Source: Hypomesus transpacificus (lineage: Eukaryota > Chordata > Actinopteri > Osmeriformes > Osmeridae). Taken from it: DNA of 64,000 bases. Both the position numbers and the translations under genes were made by a program. The DNA lies in the NCBI RefSeq assembly GCF_021917145.1, contig NC_061077.1, positions 11,749,358 through 11,813,357 of the forward strand. Reading direction: 5' to 3'. The notes under the pieces are model-generated. The model was not told the origin of the DNA. It did no database searches and saw nothing but the letters and a program-made list of their open reading frames with translations. Position 1 is the stretch's first letter, and every line of letters begins with the position of its first letter. This document shows positions 36,518 to 47,637 of this stretch, one piece after another.

Positions 36518-38190
36518 TTACCATATTTGTCCGAGTTTGCTGAGAAAAGGCTTCAGCCACTCCTGCAGGTCTTCACAGGGTATGCTCTTCAGGGCATCCC
36601 TTGTCTTTATGACAGAGCCGTTTACTCCAAAGTGTTTTAGTAATAGATGCACCAGCGTCCCCCTGTCTGCTTTTTCAAGTAGCCCACCTGGGATCCTTTT
36701 CTCGTCTGTATGTCCAGTTTGTAAATGTGACTTGAATTTTTTGATATCGTCTTCAAGGAGTTCATCCAGGATTTTACGAAGACTAGTGGTCCACTCCTTC
36801 TGATCAATGTCATGCCCCCCTGGTGTTTTAGAAAGATAGACTTGTTTTAAACATTATTCAAACATTTCAATGTTTATCAGTATAAAGTCCAAACTAACCA
36901 CACATTTTCTAGTTTAAACATCATTATTATTATATCATAAAAATATAATATGTATAGAAAACAAACTAGGCAGTACGAAGATATGACTTTACTCTTTTTT
37001 TCCATCCTCTTATCCTGAGTAACTGGGCTTTGGGCTACAGTGAGAAAAATAAAGAAAATATATTTAGTTGTATGTAGCATTTGTTTTATTTGATCGAGTA
37101 ACATTTTAATGTTCACCTGATGAGAATGTTGTTTAAAAATCAAGGATTCTTTGCCCATATACTTACATTCAGAGATTGTGTTCATTTCAATGAACTGCTG
37201 TGTTTTACATTCTTTTCTTTTTTCTTTCTGATGAACTCTCTCTGCCTTCAATTTCCTTAATCTCATTTCAGTTTCATCAATCTCTCTGTCCAATAGTTCC
37301 CCCTGTAGCAGGGGAGTTGTATTGTCTTCCTCATCTGAAGGTGTTTTACTTTCCCCATTATTGATCTCCGGTGTCGACAAAAGTCTTGGAGCATTTACCA
37401 TGCGGGTAGGGCTACTCTGCACTTCGGGGAGAGTATCCTTCGGATAACTTTTATACTTGTTTTTCTCCATCCTCTTTACAGCATCTGTTACCCTTTGGCC
37501 CTGAGCGTAGTAAGAGAACCCATGTCCACTGTAAAGAACAACATACCTCCCTCCGCATTTCTGAATCAGCTCAGTAAAATCAGGATCTATGTATTGCTCA
37601 ATTGTAAGGCCTCTATCATTCAGTGTCTCCCCATTAGTGAACACCACCACGGTATGATTCCAGACTCTGGCGGTCAGTAAATCTTCCAGCATTTTCTGCT
37701 CACTTCCGTTAAATGTCTCCGACTTCATGTTTATGACCAGAAGATAAGCATCCGCTCTATTTTCAAATAATGATTCCTTGATCTGATCTTTCGTCTTCCT
37801 TTCACTCTCTTTAAGCTTGTGCCATCCAGGTGTGCGGACAATAGTAATCAGACAGTTATTTACATTATAAACTTTTTTAACACAAGTTCTAGAACAGGAT
37901 TGCCAAAAAGTCTTTCTTCCAAGGATTATGTTTCCAACAGTATTCTTGCCTGCATTATGACTTCCTATGACCACAAGATTCAGTTCTGTAGAATATTTGC
38001 TGGCTGTACATGAGAACACAGAGAATAAACAACATAAGTGATACTACAGTACAGTAACATATATTTGGTTTTGTGATGTGCACATCACATAGTAATACAT
38101 TACCTGTAGAGTAAAACAGCAGTGTAGTACATTCTAATACAAGGTAATAAGCAACTTACATGAACGTAGTTTACATGCACAGCTCCCCAT
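36518..38190 (-). CDS. GIMAP (AIG1)-pyrin fusion gene C, 403 residues, 4 exons
   Basis: Third close paralogue. Exons on the minus strand: 38160-38190, 37167-38003, 36993-37034, 36518-36819; phases close. Exon 1 encodes MGSCACKLRS. The AIG1 domain has GSHNAGKN at the P-loop, RTPGW at switch II and QKCGGRYVVLYSG. The linker is longer (about 25 codons more than B) and rich in charged residues with a short helical stretch (ETEMRLRKLKAERVHQKEK). In exon 3 the ancestral CAG acceptor reads CTG and the next TAG three bases on can serve instead, removing one codon in frame. The pyrin-type exon is intact: LDELLEDDIKKFKSHLQTG, GLLEKADRGTLVHLLLKHFG, LKSIPCEDLQEWLKPFL. It lacks the MITE and SINE of A and B. 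Confidence 0.78.
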
Positions 38191-39243
38191 TTTCTGTACA
38201 AGTTTGTGTCTTGATATTATGAAAATCAATGTCTTCACCTTTTTGAATATAGTATGAATAATACAGAAAATCTTGTTTAAAGAAAGTGTTTTACTACTTT
38301 GTTAAAACTACTGACATCTCTATTAATGTTGACAATGCTTTTGCAGATCTGTACCCACTCAAATGATAAAAGTTACACGTTTCGTCTCAGATCTAGACTA
38401 CTCTCAGTTAAAGCAGCAAGAGGTGAGATGTTTAGGCAGTTGATCAAAACAAATGTTTTGATATCTATTTCCTGTCGTTCTCTTCCAGCTCACCACATGC
38501 CTGAGACAGTTTCAGCTCAGCGACACCAAAACATCAGCACACTTCCGCTCAAAGCTGAGGTACAAGAAGCCTCTATGAAGCAGTTAAATGCACCTTCTTT
38601 ATCCTCTTTCCACACCCCACTATACTGGCAGTTTTACATGCACTGTAATCATAATAAAATATGCAATTATACTAGATCTGGTGAAGTCCTTATGGGACTC
38701 AACTATTATACCTAATCATTTTAAGTCCTTAAACAGCCTTTACCAAGGCATCCTTTCCATCTGACCTGACCTCAATTGCTTTTACGGGTTGTTGGTCATG
38801 TGATCTTATGCTACCTCTAGGTTTCCATTGTACAGATACACCTGTTGTATAGGAACAGCCGTGATATTACCCAGCATTACAAGTTCCTGTGATGCTTTTG
38901 AAATGTAACTAGGCAACACACTGACTGACACAATGTCACTCGTGTAGATCTCTTTATTGTGGAAGATGAAACAACTTTGACATTAATCTGTTTTACTTCT
39001 GTATCTATCACTAGACAGTAGACAACTGGGTTAGATTGTGAGACAGAGAGATAAGAGCGACAATCAAAGAGAAAGAGAGATAATCAGAGAGAGAGAGAGA
39101 GAGTGAGAGAGAGAGAGAGAGAATCTGTGTCTTTGAAGACACTTTCCATTTCCCCAATTCCATTACAGTGTTTTACCGTGTTACATTAATAAACTGTGTG
39201 CCTATATTGTCGACACAACTCCACACCCCTCAGGTGTCAACGT
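38191..39243. other. 5' flank of GIMAP-PYD C and GA tract
   Basis: 38191-39030 matches the right end of unit B (32749-33600), so it is duplicated promoter-side flank. A GA tract follows at about 39040-39123. From about 39123 the sequence matches the segment starting at 61945. Confidence 0.6.
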
Positions 39244-42200
39244 TCAACTCCATATGCTCCCCAGAACAAGTTTCACCATCCAACTCCACAGCGTCTCCGA
39301 GGGTAACAGCTGCTCTGCAGAACGTCTGAATGCCAGGAAAACGTCCATCTTGAAGAGGACGAGGCGAACCAGTTTGAGGTGGTGGAGAGGAGTGGAGGAT
39401 GCCGTTGCCGTGACTCCCTGGAGAATGCTGTCTGCCACCAGCTCAGGGTCCAGCCCCCCCTTACCTACGTGATGACATCATTACAGCACATCATTATATT
39501 ACATCACAGAAAGTGAAGATCCAGTCATTTACAAACAGGGATGTATTTTTACGACTGCCCAATCATTCTCAAACATCCCAACATTTTGGAGATTAATGTT
39601 GTTATTAAGTTTATTGTGTTATATATAATATCTGAGAGTTTAGGTTGGATATCAATATGAATACATGGGCAACAATGATGGTGCCATCTCTGGTGCCTGG
39701 CATCATCTCCAGGCAGCAGGAACACTGACCTGCACTGATAGCAGGGATGGCCACTGACTGGTATCCTTTCTGGTCACATGTCTTCATGATGTCACTGACC
39801 AGGCCTTGGATCACGGTGGTGTTGCTCTGTCCCCACACGTGCAGAAGGGACTTGCAGGGGAATTGACCAGGCTTGGTCTCATACAACCCTCCTCTGGTCA
39901 CATGGGCTAGCGGAGGAACGGATCAGAACAGTCTTAGTTCACTGACCTCAGACCAGCTTGGTGAGAGGTAGGAGGCTGTGAAGGCGGAAAGACGATTTAT
40001 CACCTGATCTCAGTTCAGTTTCCACCTCAGGTCCGGCCACGGTCAGGATATTTTTGCATACAGCTGCAAGGAAGTAAATAAAATAAACACAATTCTGATT
40101 TGTTTACTATTTAAGTTAACAAGAATCAATGAATCTTACTGCTCAGGTTATTACCTGACTGTAGGTCAACAAAGTCAGTCGTGTTGACAATTACGTCTGT
40201 CTTCTCGTTGGTGATGTCACCAAAGACCACCTGCACTTGGACTCCTCCCACTTTCAGCGTGACGTCATCCAGCACAAAGGTCAGTGAGCGGAAGACTTGA
40301 GAAAAAAGAAAAAGTTCTTGTAAATGAAGGAGGGATAAATACACTCAGTTTATGGTACTTGCTGTGTCACGGGGTCACCAGTCTATTAATTTATCAATAA
40401 ATCAAGCTTGCCTTGTCCTCTCACGTTCAGCATTTTGGAGTTGAGGTTCCTGTGCACATCCTGAAAGCTCTGGAATGACAGTAAAGGTATTTAACAGCCA
40501 TACTATCCATTTACTTTACTCGTCATTTCAAATGTCCTATTTGTCTTCAAAACAAATTCATTCAGGGGATTAGCAAGGATTAAGGTCTTTTTTCAAAGGG
40601 AACCCTGCTTACAATGATAACTTGGTAATAAAAAATGATGGATGAAGGTTTATTAAATCTAACAGCTCACCTCATCAGAGTCAGGATACCCAGGCTTGAT
40701 CACGATGCGGATGGTTGAGATTAATCCTGTAGATCCTGACCACCCAAACTTTATAATCTCTTCAGTCACAATACGTATCGCCTCATGCAAAGGGAATTTG
40801 AGAGCTATCCCAGGTCCTATCACGGGCAGAGCCACCGAACTCAGGCCCTGCTGCCTGCACATGTCCAGAACCAGGACGAGTCCAGTACGTAGTGCCTGTA
40901 TGGGGGACAGAGTTTCCATCTGGTAAAGCCACGTTATTGTGCACGGGTTAAATAGGGGACACTCTTCTGACAATGAGTATCTGCAGTTATCAATTTGCTT
41001 CACTTACTATTTCAAATGTCATATATATTATTGAATAAAAAAACTTTACAAAAAACATACCTTCTCACTTTGACCCTGTGCTGCATCCCAGGGCAGGCAC
41101 TCTATAAAGAAGACCTTGCGTTTCCCGAGGAACGAGGACAACTTGACTTCCAGGACCTCCCCTGCAGTACGACACTGCCCCCCTGCTGCTAGGTCAAAGC
41201 TGGCCTTGACTTTGCTTGATTGTCTACTCAAACATTTGCCTATCTTGCTGGAGCACAGTTGTGTTTTCATCATGGGGACCACCAGGGCATCCACCTGTAT
41301 CACAGTAGAGGAGAATACCAGGTCTTCGTTAAAAGTTAAGATTAGTAGGCAGATGAGACTAATGAGTTGAAGAAAGGATTTGCGGTACCTGCTGGTCTTC
41401 CAGACTGCCGAACACAACCTCCAAGCCTGCTTGGCTGAGAGTGTGACTTGTGGGAGCTGGATGAGGACTGCTCCCTCTAGTGGAACTAGCTGTACTTCCA
41501 GCCTGAGTGGCATTTCCTGCTCTGAGAGACTGGGTTCCAGACACGCCAACACCAGGTTCTTGTGATCGAGAGGGTGTAAGTTTCACGGCTGCTTGTGGCT
41601 TCGTACCCGTCAAGCCTTTGTGAGCCTGGTTGAGCTGGTAGTCCACTAGTATCTTCTTGAGCCTCCCCACCTCTTCACTGTAGCCCACCAGTTGCACTCT
41701 GGTCCTGGGGTCTCCACAGGATCCTTGCTGGTATTTGACCACCACCCTGGGTCCTGTGACATTGGCCTCATCCAGGGCTTTTCTTAGGGCTTCCTTCAGC
41801 CTGTCCAGTGCTGGAGATTGGCCCAAAGCTCCCTCTAGTGGCTCAGTGAACAAGCACAAGTCCTTCAGAACCATGGATGCAGCTTCCTCTAGGGCATCTG
41901 ATGACAAGCTGGATAGGATCAGGTCCGATCCAATCTCCAGAGCAACTGGGCAGCACAGGCTTCGCTCAAAGCAGGCCTGGAATCTGGAGACAGAATCACT
42001 GGCCTTCATGAAGTCTAAGTTAATCTTGGGAAGCTGAACCAGTTTTTCCTTTATCATTTTTACAAGCTCTTGTAGTTTTGTCAATCCCAGCTGAACTTCT
42101 TGGTTGGGTCCCTCGAGGATGAGATTGTTGGGTCCATTTTGGGAGATCTTCACTCCGGGGCTGAGGACCCTCAGTTCCTTCTCAAGCTCCTCCTTCACCA

Positions 42201-43707
42201 AGTAGTACTGTCTCTCTGACACTGGCCAATCATTCCTTGTCTGGTTCTTCTCCTCCAGCATCTTCAGCTTCTCCTTCACATCCCCTATTCTCCCCACCAC
42301 CACCACAGCAAAGTCCTCCTCTTCCAAGTACACCTTCACATCCTCAGTCTCCAGGGCAGCCATATTCGACTTTAAGATCTTCATCTTCGTTGGCTCCACC
42401 TCATAGTGGGGACGGTAGAAATTCTGCACACTATTAAAGATCTGCTCCACCTGCAGAACCCATTCAAGTAGCGTTGGCCTGGCAACTGGCCCCGCCCCAG
42501 CAGCCTCACCCTTCACCACAGCCTGCTCTGTCTCTGGGGAGAGCTGGACGGAGGATTTGAGGGCGATGAGCTGTTTGTTCAGAGCCTGGTTTGCCTTGGG
42601 ACAGTCCCTGAGGTACTGGAGGAGGTATTGGTCCATGATGAACACCTTCTCCAGCTCCTTACTGCTAGATGGGGTCTGAGAGAAAAAGGAGGGTCTGAAT
42701 GGGTGTCCTGTTTGTATGTATTATGTGATAACACATTACACGAAAACAGAATGTCTTTGTTAATTGTAACATCTTCGTGTTTTTAATACATAATATGTGG
42801 GTGATATCTATGGGGGAACATTGCTACACACTGAAAAACGGAAGAGTGAACAACCTCAGCAGAATGTGGTTGAGTCTGTGACACGGCAAGGTACTCTCCA
42901 CTCTGCTGGTAAACATCAAAACCGGTTTGCCAACATACTGTACCACCAAGACAATTGTCAAGTGTGGCTTCTGTACATTCCTAAATATTATTTGTTATGA
43001 ACGAAACATTCATTTTATTTGCCTCAATTTCAATATTTATTAAACACACTTGCTTTACGACAGTCCCTTGGTATTGTGACCCACCTGTTGGTCGTCCGAG
43101 GGCAGCTGTGGAGGTTGATGTGGATCTGTGGAGTCAGGAGACCGTCTGTCTCTCACTGAGACACACAGCTCACCACCTGGCAGGGGGATCACATGGTCTC
43201 TTCTCTCCAACACTCTCTCCTGGACTGGGGGTCAAAAATAAGACAGGAAGTGAATTGACCAGTTAAATTCATACATTTGTTAATGACAGATTATTTACTA
43301 TTATTTACGGAGTCAGATGGCTGAGCGGTTAGGGAATCGGGCTAGTAATCAGACGGTTGCTTCGACTCCCGGCCGTGCCAAATTACGTTGTGTCATTGGG
43401 CAAGACACTTCACCATACTTGCCTCAGGGGAATGTCCCTGTACTTACTGTAAGTCGCTCTGGATAAGAGCGTCTGCTAAATGACTACATGTAAAGAAGAG
43501 TCCCTCACCCTTTTTCTCCAGGAAGGCAATCCTGTAGGTCTTCTCTCCCACCTCCTCCACCTCTCCACATTCCCCTCCTCCATTTCTCCTGATATTAAAG
43601 TATCTCTTGATCCGCTCCTTGTCTATGTTAGTGAGATGCTTCACTTCAAAAAACACAGCATGCTGGTACCAATTATCTGTAATGGTTTGCCTACAACGCT
43701 CTGCCAT
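39244..43707 (-). CDS. PARP14-like gene lacking WWE and PARP catalytic domains (RRM-KH-macro-macro), 913 residues, 10 exons
   Basis: Exons on the minus strand: 43509-43707, 43085-43224, 41389-42675, 41061-41294, 40671-40895, 40412-40469, 40155-40295, 40004-40063, 39730-39906, 39244-39464; all phases close. Exon 1 is RRM-like (AVFFEVKHLTNIDKERIKRY). Exon 3 is a long KH-like region (MDQYLLQYLRDCPKANQALN). Exons 4-5 form macro domain 1 and exons 6-10 macro domain 2 (VVFGDITNEKTDVIVNTTDF, SVAIPAISAG). Exon 10 reads past the position where the full-length paralogue splices on and stops 22 codons later (LGSIWS then stop). No WWE or catalytic exon follows before the next gene, so it should bind ADP-ribose without transferring it. 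Exon 3 is 72 codons shorter than in the paralogue, in frame. Intron 6 uses a GC donor. Confidence 0.85.
43310..43493 (+). mobile_element. tRNA-derived SINE, tandem copy 1
   Basis: Same SINE family as at 31382; head GTCAGATGGCTGAGCGGTTA, tail TAAGAGCGTCTGCTAAATGA. It lies in intron 1 of the shorter PARP14-like gene and ends just downstream of the exon 1 donor. Confidence 0.85.
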
Positions 43708-44260
43708 TTCTAACAAGTCTGGTCATCTGAACCAAGTTTAGGCAATGCCCTTCAAGTTTTGACTTTCATTTTCACACTTCAGAACAGGAAAGCAGGTGGA
43801 GCATCGTCGACACAGACTTTTTTTTGTCACACCCGAGTGATGAGACAAGTAAAAAAAAAAAAAGCTATATTATAGACTGCCCTCTAGTGTTTAAACCCTG
43901 CATGTCTCTTGTGTTGTGCCTGGAGACATCCTGTCCATCATACTGGAACACTGACACTATTCAGACAGTGGAAACATGATAAGCTTATAGGTCCATGTAT
44001 ACTAGAAAGTGATGTGATAAAAAGTATCAATTGTGTACATGGCCACTGTGCAAGCAGTAACAAGAAGTAGAATGAACACATGCAAATGATGAAAACAGCA
44101 ACATTACAAAACAACAACACAAAACAATTTTTAATTATTGCTCAATAACATTCTTTAAATGTAATCATTTGTCATAAAATACGGTATTAAATAACAGTCA
44201 GTATTTATGAAGATATTTCCATTGTGCAGTCCTGAGAATGGTTCATTAGAATGACTTTCA

Positions 44261-44559
44261 CTACTTCAGTCCATCCCATGATTCTCCAAGTTTGCTGAGA
44301 AAGGGCTTCAGCAGGTCCTCAAGGTTGTTGCAGGGTACTTTCTTCAAGGCATCCCTAGTCCTTATGACTGAGCCTTTTACTCCAAAATGTTTTGGTAATA
44401 GATCCACCAGCGTCTCCTTGTCAGCTTTTTCAAGTGCTCCTTTTGGGATACCGTCAGAGTTTAAATACATCTTGAATCTTTTCATATCATTTTCATTGAG
44501 TTCATCCAGGATTTCAAGAAGACATCTGGTCCACTTCCTTGGATCAATGTCATGGCTCC
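44261..44559 (-). CDS. Pyrin-type last exon, tandem copy 2 (possible alternative last exon of GIMAP-PYD D)
   Basis: Identical copy of exon 4 of gene D, 1374 bp downstream of it. Encodes LDELNENDMKRFKMYLNS, GALEKADKETLVDLLPKHFG and LKKVPCNNLEDLLKPFL and keeps its splice acceptor and stop. It could be spliced instead of the proximal copy, or it may be an unused orphan. No AIG1 domain of its own is present. Confidence 0.6.
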
Positions 44560-44683
44560 CTAATGTGATAGAAAGATAGACTTGTTTTAAACATTGTTAA
44601 TTCATTTAAACATTAACCTGTTGAAAACTTGAGACACTAACAACATACATTTGTTAATGACAGATTATTTACTATTATTTACG

Positions 44684-44867
44684 GAGTCAGATGGCTGAGC
44701 GGTTAGGGAATCGGGCTAGTAATCAGACGGTTGCTTCGACTCCCGGCCGTGCCAAATTACGTTGTGTCATTGGGCAAGACACTTCACCATACTTGCCTCA
44801 GGGGAATGTCCCTGTACTTACTGTAAGTCGCTCTGGATAAGAGCGTCTGCTAAATGACTACATGTAA
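44684..44867 (+). mobile_element. tRNA-derived SINE, tandem copy 2
   Basis: Identical duplicate of the SINE at 43310-43493, carried by the 1374-bp tandem duplication and not an independent insertion. Confidence 0.85.
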
Positions 44868-44882
44868 AGAAGAGTCCCTCAC

Positions 44883-45081
44883 CCTTTTTCTCCAGGAAGG
44901 CAATCCTGTAGGTCTTCTCTCCCACCTCCTCCACCTCTCCACATTCCCCTCCTCCATTTCTCCTGATATTAAAGTATCTCTTGATCCGCTCCTTGTCTAT
45001 GTTAGTGAGATGCTTCACTTCAAAAAACACAGCATGCTGGTACCAATTATCTGTAATGGTTTGCCTACAACGCTCTGCCAT
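44883..45081 (-). CDS. PARP14-like first (RRM-like) exon, tandem duplicate (possible alternative first exon)
   Basis: Identical to 43509-43707, with start codon and donor intact. It could serve as an alternative first exon for the PARP14-like gene at 39.2-43.7 kb, which would make transcripts overlap the distal pyrin exon, or it may be silent. Confidence 0.55.
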
Positions 45082-45634
45082 TTCTAACAAGTCTGGTCAT
45101 CTGAACCAAGTTTAGGCAATGCCCTTCAAGTTTTGACTTTCATTTTCACACTTCAGAACAGGAAAGCAGGTGGAGCATCGTCGACACAGACTTTTTTTTG
45201 TCACACCCGAGTGATGAGACAAGTAAAAAAAAAAAAAGCTATATTATAGACTGCCCTCTAGTGTTTAAACCCTGCATGTCTCTTGTGTTGTGCCTGGAGA
45301 CATCCTGTCCATCATACTGGAACACTGACACTATTCAGACAGTGGAAACATGATAAGCTTATAGGTCCATGTATACTAGAAAGTGATGTGATAAAAAGTA
45401 TCAATTGTGTACATGGCCACTGTGCAAGCAGTAACAAGAAGTAGAATGAACACATGCAAATGATGAAAACAGCAACATTACAAAACAACAACACAAAACA
45501 ATTTTTAATTATTGCTCAATAACATTCTTTAAATGTAATCATTTGTCATAAAATACGGTATTAAATAACAGTCAGTATTTATGAAGATATTTCCATTGTG
45601 CAGTCCTGAGAATGGTTCATTAGAATGACTTTCA

Positions 45635-47637
45635 CTACTTCAGTCCATCCCATGATTCTCCAAGTTTGCTGAGAAAGGGCTTCAGCAGGTCCTCAAGGTT
45701 GTTGCAGGGTACTTTCTTCAAGGCATCCCTAGTCCTTATGACTGAGCCTTTTACTCCAAAATGTTTTGGTAATAGATCCACCAGCGTCTCCTTGTCAGCT
45801 TTTTCAAGTGCTCCTTTTGGGATACCGTCAGAGTTTAAATACATCTTGAATCTTTTCATATCATTTTCATTGAGTTCATCCAGGATTTCAAGAAGACATC
45901 TGGTCCACTTCCTTGGATCAATGTCATGGCTCCCTAATGTGATAGAAAGATAGACTTGTTTTAAACATTGTTAATTCATTTAAACATTAACCTGTTGAAA
46001 ACTTGAGACACTAACAACAAAAGCTAGCTTGAATGGGTGAATGTACTTATGTTATTTGGAATTACTCATGGCAAAATATTTGTTGCCATTTTTTCACCCT
46101 TCAAAAAGGATTGTCTCTTGGCCTTCTGTATAACTCCCATTTTTATTCTATTGAAATACTTTTTTCTATTCAAACTAAACTCACTTGGTGGAGACGATGC
46201 GGACATCTTAATTTCACGGTGTTCTGTGTTCTTTTTTGGTTTCATGGAAGGGACCACTGGACGTTCTCTGATGGTGGGAGTCACACTCTGCTCTTGAACT
46301 AGTTTTTGTTCTTTTTCCTTCCTCAGGTCTTCAATTTTCTTCGTCAGATCTTCATTTTCTTTCGTCAGGTCTTCATTTTTCTTTCTTAGGATCTTGCAAC
46401 TTGGACAATCACGATTGGTCTGTCCATTTACATGACCCACATGTTCTGTGAGTCTCTGAATCAGTTCATCTTTCTTCTCTATAATGTTTGTCAGTCGCGC
46501 TATCTCAGCATCTTTTAATTTAATTTCTTTTTCGAATTTTTTCTGATTGGATGGATCCTGAGATTCTAGTTTCTTATGGGTAAGGAGGATATTAACATGA
46601 ATTTTTAATAGACTAACTCTTTTACAAAGCTTCAGTTTGATTTTTTTCGCCATTTTTTCTTTTTCTTCTGGGCTTGTTTCATTCTTCAGACAGAAATGTG
46701 TATCTTCATTAGCAGCTATCACCTCCTCTAACTTCTCGATTAGGCTCTCGACCTGATCATTGGAGGACTTACTTTTGGCATGTAATTTAAAATATCTGTT
46801 TTGACATTTGTTTACCAGGTCTTCAAGGTTGTTTGATTCAATGTAAGTGTCAATGGTACATTGTTGCAGCCTCTTTCCGCTGGTGAACAGAATCATTGCA
46901 TGATCCCAAAACCTGGGACCAAAACGCTTGGTCAGAAAGTCTGTTGTTGCACTGAGATGGTTTGAATAACGTGTGCCAACACGAATAACTAGCAGTATTA
47001 TGTGTGGCCCATGGGTATGTGGAGGCTCTATACAACGCACAGTATCAGTTTTTATCTGATTTTCACTATGCAAAAGATGTTTGAAAGAGCCTGCAGTGCG
47101 AACCAAAGTGATTTGTCGATTACAGATTTCCTTTATTATTTTTTTGTGATGTTTTTGAAAAAAGGTTGGGCTAAATTTGAACTTCTTTTCTCCAAGGATG
47201 ATATTTCCAGCTGTATTCTTTCCTTCTCCTCCAATCAGCACAATGCCAATGTTGTGAAATAGAATATTCTCTAGACATCTATTCCTTCCTTGAAGACAAC
47301 AAAATAACATAGTTATGAGATGGCAGTGCAAAGACATGTCCATGTTAGTATTAACCACTGTGTGATGAATAAATGAGTTCCTAGCCAAAACTTACCTAGT
47401 TCATCATTATGAAGAAGTTCCATTTGGTCAGTATCTATTGAAGAGATTTAAAGCATAAAATAAATACATTTTTCCTTCAAATTACACAATGTTGTTACCA
47501 TGAGGAATGATATGTTATTTTTTCAAAAGTACCGTTTTTAAAGTTAACTAATCAACAATGATTAAATTATTGATGAATTCTTGATTTATATGACATGGAC
47601 ATAACTTACCAGCTGGACGGCTTCGTCTGTTACCCAT
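45635..47637 (-). CDS. GIMAP (AIG1)-coiled-coil-pyrin fusion gene D, 489 residues, 4 exons
   Basis: Diverged fourth member. Exons on the minus strand: 47610-47637, 47396-47434, 46185-47288, 45635-45933; phases close. Exon 1 encodes MGNRRSRPA, a myristoylation-type start. The AIG1 domain is degenerate: the P-loop is shortened (GGEGKNTAGN), switch II reads RTAG and G4 reads FTSGKR. A coiled coil follows (RLTNIIEKKDELIQRLTEHV and repeats of NEDLTKENEDLTKK) with a CPSC pair. The GTGAGT donor at 46184 joins in phase to the pyrin-type exon (LDELNENDMKRFKMYLNS, GALEKADKETLVDLLPKHFG). If that donor is skipped the frame reads through to a stop at 46066, giving a 429-residue form without the pyrin domain. 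An identical second pyrin exon lies 1374 bp further on. Confidence 0.75.

Larger units (their letters stand above)
43271..46018. repeat. Direct tandem duplication, 2 x 1374 bp
   Basis: 43271-44644 and 44645-46018 are identical wherever compared, including a 13-base A run. Each copy holds a SINE, a PARP14-like first exon and a pyrin-type last exon. Confidence 0.95.

Noticed and set aside
46037-46302. Plus-strand open frames near the 3' end of gene D
   Set aside because: Antisense to the C-terminal part of the coiled-coil exon and its read-through tail.
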